DNA of 64,000 nt from Candidatus Competibacteraceae bacterium (GTDB taxonomy: Bacteria > Pseudomonadota > Gammaproteobacteria > Competibacterales > Competibacteraceae). Positions 57,948 to 64,000 of this stretch are shown piece by piece; the first letter of the stretch is position 1, and every line of letters starts with the position of its first letter. The DNA lies in NCBI GenBank assembly GCA_003989065.1, contig RXIW01000011.1, positions 1 to 64,000 on the forward strand, written 5' to 3'. The translations under genes were made by a program, and so were the position numbers. The notes under the pieces are model-generated. The model made no database searches. It was not told the DNA's origin and saw only the letters and a program-made list of their open reading frames with translations.

Positions 57948-58537
57948 ACACGCGCTTTCGTCCCGGTTTTATCCGGGCATCCGGACGCGGCGCCTGGGCG
58001 GTGGGAGCAGTCTTGGTCATCTTGGCAGGCTGTGCCCAACAGGATCTGAGCGAGGTCCAGCAATTTGTGGAGGAGACCAAGCGGACCACGCCGATCAAAA
58101 AACCCGATCCGCCGCCGGAAATCAAGCCATATACTCCATTTTCCTATACTGCTCAAGGTATTAAAGATCCATTTGTGGTGTCGCCATTCGCTCAGGAAGA
58201 GGAATTGGAGTTGACGCAGGCCGGTGGAGGAGCTCCAAGCTCCAACTATACTGGGGTACGGCCCGATCCGAATCGGGTCAGGGAAGAGCTCGAAAAATAT
58301 TCTTTGGGGTCGCTCAAGATGATGGGAACCTTCCGCATGGGGGGCAGCGATCAATTATGGGCGTTGATTCTGGCTCCCGATGGTGTCGTGCACCGGGTTC
58401 AAAAAAACAATTACTTGGGCACCAATCATGGCAAGATCATCAATGTTACGGAACAGCGGGTTGATTTGAAGGAGATCGTTCCGGATGGGCCCGGGCGTTG
58501 GCAGGAACGGGATGCGTTCTTGTCGCTTACCCAATAG
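57944..58537 (+). CDS. pilP: Type IV pilus lipoprotein PilP
   Basis: PilP (197 residues) is an inner-membrane lipoprotein that links PilNO to the secretin PilQ. The signal peptide ends in lipobox LAGC (Cys at about residue 30), followed by an unstructured Pro-rich stretch (TTPIKKPDPPPEIKPYTPFS). The C-terminal beta domain contains SLGSLKMMGTFRMGGSDQLWALI and VQKNNYLGTNHGKI. The stop is 17 bases ahead of pilQ. Confidence 0.93.
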   Translation: MNTRFRPGFIRASGRGAWAVGAVLVILAGCAQQDLSEVQQFVEETKRTTPIKKPDPPPEIKPYTPFSYTAQGIKDPFVVSPFAQEEELELTQAGGGAPSSNYTGVRPDPNRVREELEKYSLGSLKMMGTFRMGGSDQLWALILAPDGVVHRVQKNNYLGTNHGKIINVTEQRVDLKEIVPDGPGRWQERDAFLSLTQ

Positions 58538-58554
58538 ATTGAGGGGGCAGTGTC

Positions 58555-60816
58555 ATGACAAGCAGGTCCACGAACGAAGGTCAATATGACCGGCGAGCAG
58601 GTGGAGGGTGGCTACCGCGCTGGCTGATGGTCATCGGCCTGGTCTGGGGGGTCGTGTTGGGAGGAGCTTGGACCGAAGCGACGGCAGCTGATATCGAAAC
58701 AGCCAAGCGACAACCAGTGTTGCAGGCCGTGGACATCAGCCCGTTGGCGGGCAACCGTCTGCAGATCCGCTTCCAGTTGTCGGAGGCGCCCAAGGGGCCG
58801 CCGAGTAGCTTCACGATCAACGAGCCAGCGCGGATCGTGCTCGATTTTTTGGATACGACCAACGGCTTGAGCTCCCGACAACAGAACATCAATGTTGGCG
58901 TAGCCGACCGGATCAGCGTGCTGGAAGGATCCGACCGGACCCGCGCCTCGCTGAATCTGGCGCGGATGGTGCCCTACCAGGTGCAGGTGCAAGGCAAGAC
59001 AGTGCTGCTGACCCTGGAGAACGCGGGGGTGGCGGCGGCCAGGACGCTGGCGACGACTCCTGTCAGTTCGGTGGTGGCAGCGGCGCCGAAGCGTTCCGAG
59101 GCGCCGGTCGTATCGCCAAAGCGCGTCACTGATGTGGATTTCAAGCGAGGTCCGGCTGGGCAGGGCGTGATCACGCTCAAACTCTCCAATCCCAACATCG
59201 CGGTGGACGTACGGCAAGAGGGTAACCAGATCATCGCCGACTTCCAGGGCGCGGGCCTGCCGCGTGGCCAAGAGCGGCGATTGGACGTGACGGATTTCGC
59301 CACGCCGGTGACGGTCGTAGAAGCGCTGAACAAGAACGGCAGCACCCAGCTGACCATCAAGCCGAATCCGCCGTTCGAGTATCTGGCCTATCAAGCCAAC
59401 GATCTCTACGTAATCGAGGTGCGCCCACCACAGAAATCCTCGGAAGAGGAAGAGAAGGAAGCCCAGCTCGACCCCTCCAAGAAAAAATACAAGGGTGATT
59501 TGCTTTCGTTGAATTTCCAGGATATCGAGGTGCGGGCGATCCTGCAGATCCTGGCGGATTTCACCGGTTTGAACATCGTGGTCAGCGATAGCGTGAAGGG
59601 TAATCTGACTCTGCGCCTGCAGAATGTGCCTTGGGATCAGGCCCTGGATATCATCTTACGGACCAAGGGCTTGGCCATGCGCCAAAACGGCAATGTGGTA
59701 TTCATTGCTCCAACCGAGGAGCTGGCCGCTCGCGAGAAGCTGGAGCTGGAATCGCGCAAGAGCGTGCAGGAGCTGGTACCGTTGCGCAACGAGATCATCC
59801 AGGTCAATTACGCCAAAGCGCAGACGTTGGCCGATCTGCTCAAGAAGGCAGGTGAAAAAGGGCAATCCATGCTCTCTCCGCGAGGGAATGTCGTCGCCGA
59901 CGAGGCCACCAATACGCTGATTGTCCAGGATATACCCGATAGACTGGAGGAAGTGCGCAACCTGGTGACCAAGCTGGATCGGCCGACCAAGCAGGTGATG
60001 ATCGATTCGCGCCTGGTGATCGCCAGTACGGATTTTGCCAAGGATATCGGGGTACGGTTCGGCGTGACCGGGGTAGGGCAGAGCGGCAACAATGTCGGTG
60101 CTGTCTCCGGCAATCTGACGGGAACCAATGATATCGTCAATAGCGCGGCTAATAATCTGATCGCAACAGGCCAACCTTATCCTGTAGCCATTCCGGATCT
60201 TGCTTCCCGCTTAGGCGTCAATATGCCGGCGACCCCAGCCCTTGGCAATCCAGCCAGTATCGCCTTGTCGATCTTGGGCGCGGATTACTTGGTCGATTTG
60301 GAATTGTCCGCTTTGCAGGCCGAAGCGAAGGGTGAAGTGATCTCCAATCCACGGGTGGTGACGGCCGATCTGAAGAAGGCAAGCATCCTGCAGGGTACTC
60401 AGATTCCCTATTCGACCTCATCGGCGAACACCGGAACCAGCACCTCCTTCAAGGATGCCGTTCTGAAGCTGGAGGTCACGCCGCAGATTACCCCGGATGA
60501 TCGTATCCGTATGGATCTGGTGGTGCAGAAGGATACGCCTGGAGTCAATGTGCCGCAGGCCGGAGGAGGGTCGGTGCCGAGTATCGACACCCGCAAGGTC
60601 GAAACGCAGGTTCTGGTGAACAATGGGGAAACCGTGGTGTTGGGCGGCGTGTTCGAGCAGAACAAGACCAATGGAGGACAGAAGGTGCCTTTGCTGGGCG
60701 ATATTCCGCTGCTGGGTTATCTCTTCCAGAAGAGTTCCGATGCCATCACCAAGCGCGAATTGTTGATCTTCGTGACGCCACAGATCTTGAAAGAAGGCGC
60801 GCTTGCTGAACGTTAG
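58555..60816 (+). CDS. pilQ: Type IV pilus secretin PilQ
   Basis: PilQ (753 residues) forms the outer-membrane channel for the pilus. The signal peptide is set back (membrane-like LMVIGLVWGVVLGGAW, about 23-40). Two AMIN domains that bind peptidoglycan cover about 55-155 and 185-285. The STN/N0 domain starts LSLNFQDIEVRAILQILADF, the N1 domain VPLRNEIIQVNYAKAQTLAD, and the secretin core includes EVISNPRVVTADLKKASILQ, then VTPQITPDDRIRMDLVVQKD. No aroK or aroB follows, unlike most relatives. Confidence 0.96.
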   Translation: MTSRSTNEGQYDRRAGGGWLPRWLMVIGLVWGVVLGGAWTEATAADIETAKRQPVLQAVDISPLAGNRLQIRFQLSEAPKGPPSSFTINEPARIVLDFLDTTNGLSSRQQNINVGVADRISVLEGSDRTRASLNLARMVPYQVQVQGKTVLLTLENAGVAAARTLATTPVSSVVAAAPKRSEAPVVSPKRVTDVDFKRGPAGQGVITLKLSNPNIAVDVRQEGNQIIADFQGAGLPRGQERRLDVTDFATPVTVVEALNKNGSTQLTIKPNPPFEYLAYQANDLYVIEVRPPQKSSEEEEKEAQLDPSKKKYKGDLLSLNFQDIEVRAILQILADFTGLNIVVSDSVKGNLTLRLQNVPWDQALDIILRTKGLAMRQNGNVVFIAPTEELAAREKLELESRKSVQELVPLRNEIIQVNYAKAQTLADLLKKAGEKGQSMLSPRGNVVADEATNTLIVQDIPDRLEEVRNLVTKLDRPTKQVMIDSRLVIASTDFAKDIGVRFGVTGVGQSGNNVGAVSGNLTGTNDIVNSAANNLIATGQPYPVAIPDLASRLGVNMPATPALGNPASIALSILGADYLVDLELSALQAEAKGEVISNPRVVTADLKKASILQGTQIPYSTSSANTGTSTSFKDAVLKLEVTPQITPDDRIRMDLVVQKDTPGVNVPQAGGGSVPSIDTRKVETQVLVNNGETVVLGGVFEQNKTNGGQKVPLLGDIPLLGYLFQKSSDAITKRELLIFVTPQILKEGALAER

Positions 60817-60846
60817 TCGAACAAGTTGTGCGGGGAGTGAGAACAC

Positions 60847-63288
60847 ATGCGATTGCAGATAGATAAATTGATGAGGCTGACAGGCTTGGCCCTGTTGGCG
60901 ATGGTGTGGATAGGCTGGGGGATGGAATCGGCCCACGCCGGTGGCGGCGGGTTTACCGGAATCAGTCCGATGACGATTTCGATGACCGCCGATGCGACCA
61001 CCCTGCCGATCAACATCTTCAATGTAACGCCCAATATCGGTGGGCCTTACACCAATACCGTTAGCGTGAAGGTCACCCGGAACGGCAGCGTTCTGGCGAC
61101 TCCGGTCAATGTAGCCATAGTGTCGGGTTTGAGTAGCGGCGCGCTGTATTATCTGGATGGTGATTCAGACCATGAAGTATGCCCGACAGGCGCGACCTGT
61201 CCGCCGACTGCGACCGTGCCCAAAGCCTATCGTCAACTGGCTTTCGCGGATTCGACCGGGATTGTGACATTCCATTTCAGCAGTACCAGTAGCCCAGGAA
61301 CGGTTGTACTGGTCGCTTCAGCAACTGACCCTGTTAACAGTAAAGTCACCACGGTTTATTTGTCGATCGATGTGGTCGGAGGCAGCGGTTCGACTTCGAG
61401 CACGCCGGTGCCAGGAGCGGTCTCGTTCATCATGGATACCGCGCCAGTTTATATTCAGAACAATCCCTTGGGGACGACCTCTGTGACGCAGAACACTTTC
61501 AAAGTGTTCCAGGTCCAGGTGACCGATGATTACGGTCAGCCCATCCAGCAACCGGTGGGGCATAACACGCTGAAAGTGCAGATGATGCCGAATCGACCCA
61601 ATGGCGGTGAATGGTTGAGCACGACCGGTGTCGACGGAACCGCTCAGCAAGGCTCTGAGGTGGTCACCGGCTTGATCGGTGGACTGGCGACCTTGTCCAT
61701 TCACAGCGGCTCCCTGCCGGGTACGGTTCTGATCGCCGCTACGGCTGATCGCGCCGACAACAACGTGGATAACGGTATCCAGGCGGGAATCACCAACTAC
61801 GCCATGGTATCGATCGGGACGGGCGCGATTAACTCGCTCACCTTTACCGGGCCGTTTGCGGGGGCGGTGTTTGCCAGCGCCAATAATCTCATCGCGGTAA
61901 GTGGCCAGTGCAATGGCAATGATTCCTGCGGCAATGTCTGGAATGGGGTCTATAGCCGCACGATTTCGGTCATCGCCAGCGATCCTTATGGCAATCCGCC
62001 GCCGGCAGGTACGCCGATCACCTTCCGGTTGATCGATTCGCCGCTGGACATGCTCAAGAATCGGTATCCTGATCAAGGCCATGGCCAGTTTGCCATTACC
62101 GGTTACAACGGTGATCCGGTGGAGGGCGGCTACGCTTTCTACGCTCCCAATCGCACAGCTTCTCGTGCAACGGGTGATACGCTGAATCCGTTCGTGGTGC
62201 CCAATGGAGTGTCTTGGGCGATCGCCGATCCCTTGTGTTTGCTGGTGCTGCAGGATCCGGAAGTCATTAATTCCAACCCGAGCACCATCAACAGCCTGCC
62301 ATCGGAGGGGCGGCTGGAATACCATGTCGGTAGCCGCCTCATTACCGGACGTTCGGGCAACATGCTGGTGGTCAACGAGCCATTCAATCAGGTCAGTCAG
62401 AATGTCGGTGCCAATGTCTGGTATACGGTCGGTTGCGCGCCTCACAAGGGCAATATCCTGAATACCGACAGCAATCAGAGCGTGGTGATGACCGATGATA
62501 ATGGGACGGCGAGCACGGTCATGAACTATCCAGCCAGCCAAGTCGGTCGGCGGTTCATGGTGACGGCCGAATCCAATGGCGGCAAAGTCGGCGCGGTCAT
62601 GACCCACTGGTATCTGGGGACTCCGGATAACAGCGTTTTGACCATTACCTCGCCAGCGGATCTGACCCAGCAGATAGCGGCACTGATACCGAGTCCGGAC
62701 GCCAATCCGTGGCCGACTTTGGTGACGGCCAGTGCAGTGGTCGATGTCGGCGCAGCCCTTACTTTGCCAGTCACTCTCCAGTTGTTGGATGGTGGTGTCA
62801 TGTCGGGCGGTGTGTTGCGGCGTACTCCGTTGCCGGGCGTGCCGATCTCGGTAGATATCGTCATCAACAATCCATCGGAATCGGCAGCGATTCAGGCGGA
62901 AGAGGCGGTGATCGCGGCACAAGCAACCTTGGATGCGTTCGAAGCCGCCAATCCAGGCGTCTGTGATCAGGTAATCACGGATGTAGCTGGGGAGCCTAAT
63001 GACCGGGATCCGGTCAAATGCGCTACGCAGAAAACGTTGATAGCCGATCTTGATACCAAGACCAACGCTGCCGTTGCTGCGCGTGCGACCGCCAATCTGC
63101 ATTCGCCGACCGCTTCGGTCTCGCCGGACACAGTGGCGACCGGTGGTGGGGGGTACGCCAAGCTGGTGCTGAACGTCAACGACTTACCTTCCGATGGCAG
63201 CGTGGACTTCTATCTCTCCACTGTGGGTCCTGATGTGCTCAGCGAGACGGTCAAGATCTCGGTGGCGCCTCCAGTGGTGAGCCAGTGA
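60847..63288 (+). CDS. Large exported Ig-like repeat protein in the pil operon
   Basis: This 813-residue secreted protein has a signal peptide MRLQIDKLMRLTGLALLAMV... with cleavage after SAHA (residue 31). Three or more bacterial Ig/invasin-like beta domains follow (about 40-178, 190-330 and 330-540), with a Gly/Ser/Thr linker at 178-190. Paired cysteines (CPTGATC and CNGNDSC) suggest disulfides. A helical Ala/Glu segment (EEAVIAAQATLDAFEAAN) precedes a last beta domain ending SVAPPVVSQ. There is no C-terminal anchor. It starts 30 bases after pilQ without a terminator between, so it is probably co-transcribed. No named family is recognised. Confidence 0.8.
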   Translation: MRLQIDKLMRLTGLALLAMVWIGWGMESAHAGGGGFTGISPMTISMTADATTLPINIFNVTPNIGGPYTNTVSVKVTRNGSVLATPVNVAIVSGLSSGALYYLDGDSDHEVCPTGATCPPTATVPKAYRQLAFADSTGIVTFHFSSTSSPGTVVLVASATDPVNSKVTTVYLSIDVVGGSGSTSSTPVPGAVSFIMDTAPVYIQNNPLGTTSVTQNTFKVFQVQVTDDYGQPIQQPVGHNTLKVQMMPNRPNGGEWLSTTGVDGTAQQGSEVVTGLIGGLATLSIHSGSLPGTVLIAATADRADNNVDNGIQAGITNYAMVSIGTGAINSLTFTGPFAGAVFASANNLIAVSGQCNGNDSCGNVWNGVYSRTISVIASDPYGNPPPAGTPITFRLIDSPLDMLKNRYPDQGHGQFAITGYNGDPVEGGYAFYAPNRTASRATGDTLNPFVVPNGVSWAIADPLCLLVLQDPEVINSNPSTINSLPSEGRLEYHVGSRLITGRSGNMLVVNEPFNQVSQNVGANVWYTVGCAPHKGNILNTDSNQSVVMTDDNGTASTVMNYPASQVGRRFMVTAESNGGKVGAVMTHWYLGTPDNSVLTITSPADLTQQIAALIPSPDANPWPTLVTASAVVDVGAALTLPVTLQLLDGGVMSGGVLRRTPLPGVPISVDIVINNPSESAAIQAEEAVIAAQATLDAFEAANPGVCDQVITDVAGEPNDRDPVKCATQKTLIADLDTKTNAAVAARATANLHSPTASVSPDTVATGGGGYAKLVLNVNDLPSDGSVDFYLSTVGPDVLSETVKISVAPPVVSQ

Positions 63289-63352
63289 TATCGGAAATGG
63301 TGGTTGGAGGCTGTCGGAGCTGATCGCTTTCTTCCACCATCCTGACTTCTAG

Positions 63353-63380
63353 AACCGGCGGCAATCCCGCCGGTTTTTTT
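63353..63380 (+). terminator. Rho-independent terminator of the pilMNOPQ-Ig operon
   Basis: AACCGGCGG pairs perfectly with CCGCCGGTT around a 5-base loop and runs into T7, 65 bases after the Ig-like gene. Confidence 0.9.
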
Positions 63381-63766
63381 ATGCCTTCGCTTCACTTCAC
63401 TGTTTTTTGGGTGGCATTCTGCGTCAGCAGCCCCTCTGCATGTGGCATATGGAAAAGCCGTTGGCCGGCAGGGTTGTTCTGCCAACGTCCAATGACATTC
63501 GGTTCAGTATGGCCAGTAGCGTTGCTGTAGTGGGCTTACTCCCCGGTCGATTTGCACTCTCGCTATCTGGATCCGCCTTTCCGCATTGAGCGCTGTATCA
63601 GCGATACGGCTTCCACTTCGAAGCTTTGCATGTCTTGGCTTGCTGTCTTGGCGAGGGTTGGCCGATGCCGACGATAGCTCTTCCTCTTCTCTTCAGCTGC
63701 TTGAAAGAGCGGCGTACAGGAAACCTCCTGCATAAGATTGGCGGAAAGGAACCGTTCAAGCGCCAA

Positions 63767-63797
63767 TAAAAAAGGCCGCGATTGAGGTTCGCGGCCT
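63767..63797 (-). terminator. Rho-independent terminator of the minus-strand gene at the right edge
   Basis: On the minus strand GGCCGCG/CGCGGCC with a 9-base loop is followed by T6. It lies about 60 bases after the stop codon at 63857. Confidence 0.88.
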
Positions 63798-63856
63798 TGA
63801 TGATGGGCAACTCCGGTCGTGCTGACCGGGTACGCTGCCCCTATGGTTTGCTCAGG

Positions 63857-64000
63857 TTAGAACTGCCTGTTGATCTGATAAGACGCTTCGGTCACTGCCG
63901 AATCAGCCCAGCCTTCCTTGAAAGCGACGGCTTTCAGCACCACCGTACCGCTAACGCCGGATGTCGTCACCAGGATGGTTTGACCGCTTTCGATCAAAGT
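63857..64000 (-). CDS. C-terminal end of a protein with a chitobiase-type beta domain (partial)
   Basis: A minus-strand frame enters from the right edge and ends at TAA 63857-63859, giving 47 residues. The sequence TSGVSGTVVLKAVAFKEGWA, then DSAVTEASYQI, fits the CHB_HEX_C_1 repeat (chitobiase/beta-hexosaminidase C-terminal-like beta-sandwich, typical of secreted proteins). A terminator follows. The start and the rest of the protein lie beyond the window, so the activity is unknown. Confidence 0.65.
   Translation of the reverse strand, partial: TLIESGQTILVTTSGVSGTVVLKAVAFKEGWADSAVTEASYQINRQF

Larger units (their letters stand above)
63289..63856. other. Gene-free stretch between convergent genes
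   Basis: Apart from the two terminators listed separately, I see no gene with support in these 568 bases. Short open frames on both strands (about 60-70 codons) lack family features and start signals. A remnant of an inactive gene is possible but cannot be shown. Confidence 0.5.

Noticed and set aside
63407-63766. Remnant transposase in the right-hand intergenic region
   Set aside because: Short open frames on both strands show no DDE motif, terminal repeats or target duplication.

Overview
The window is a contiguous chromosomal segment from a GC-rich gammaproteobacterium. The order ypjD-corB / ffh-rpsP-rimM-trmD-rplS, minCDE, xseB-ispA-dxs, dapB-carA-carB-greA, hslVU-ubiE-ubiJ-ubiB, rhodanese-grxC-secB-gpsA and pilMNOPQ, together with an H-NS-type protein and SecB, is gammaproteobacterial. 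A PhaI/PhaF-type phasin implies storage of polyhydroxyalkanoate. The overall impression (inference, not checked by any search) is an environmental PHA-storing lineage such as the Competibacter/Contendobacter group.

Layout. 1-7853: end of an O-antigen or exopolysaccharide locus, with a truncated membrane protein, two GT2 glycosyltransferases, an ABC exporter (Wzt/Wzm type), a WbpL-type initiating transferase and a WbpM-type dehydratase. Positions 1 to about 4800 are visibly more AT-rich than the rest. 7801-13649: corB and a CcsA-like gene divergent from ffh and the rpsP-rimM-trmD-rplS operon. 13791-18761: cysQ-ogt, htpG with a sigma32-like promoter, a CBS protein, a YcgN-like protein and a metallo-beta-lactamase-fold hydrolase. 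18774-23359: YafJ, SlyD, MinCDE, Hsp15 and phasin. 23544-27769: isoprenoid precursor genes xseB-ispA-dxs, then folE2. 27832-34484 (minus strand): tRNA-Val, greA-carB-carA-dapB, tRNA-Gly and an H-NS-family gene. 34650-40790: trmB, yjbQ, a DacA-type carboxypeptidase with an odd tail, gltA, bL31B and rimO. 41029-46667: hslVU behind a sigma32-like promoter, a DUF971 gene and ubiE-ubiJ-ubiB. 46733-49612 (minus): yajL, ctpA, gpmA. 49909-52722: an ArsR-family regulator whose two cysteines sit where persulfide sensors have theirs, then rhodanese-grxC-secB-gpsA. 52776-55369: small conserved genes and a 692-base gene-poor stretch that contains a strongly folded 140-nt element. 55617-63288: pilMNOPQ followed by a large exported Ig-like protein. 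63857-64000: C-terminal end of a convergent gene with a chitobiase-type domain.

Most of the window is core housekeeping DNA. The parts most worth a second look are the structured element at 53837-53976, the Ig-like protein attached to the pilus secretin operon, the thiol-regulator region with two perfect palindromes near 49730-49863, the Zur-like site on the bL31B promoter, the two sigma32-like promoters, and the candidate small RNA ahead of hslVU. I found no CRISPR array, intact insertion sequence, prophage or recognisable defence system.
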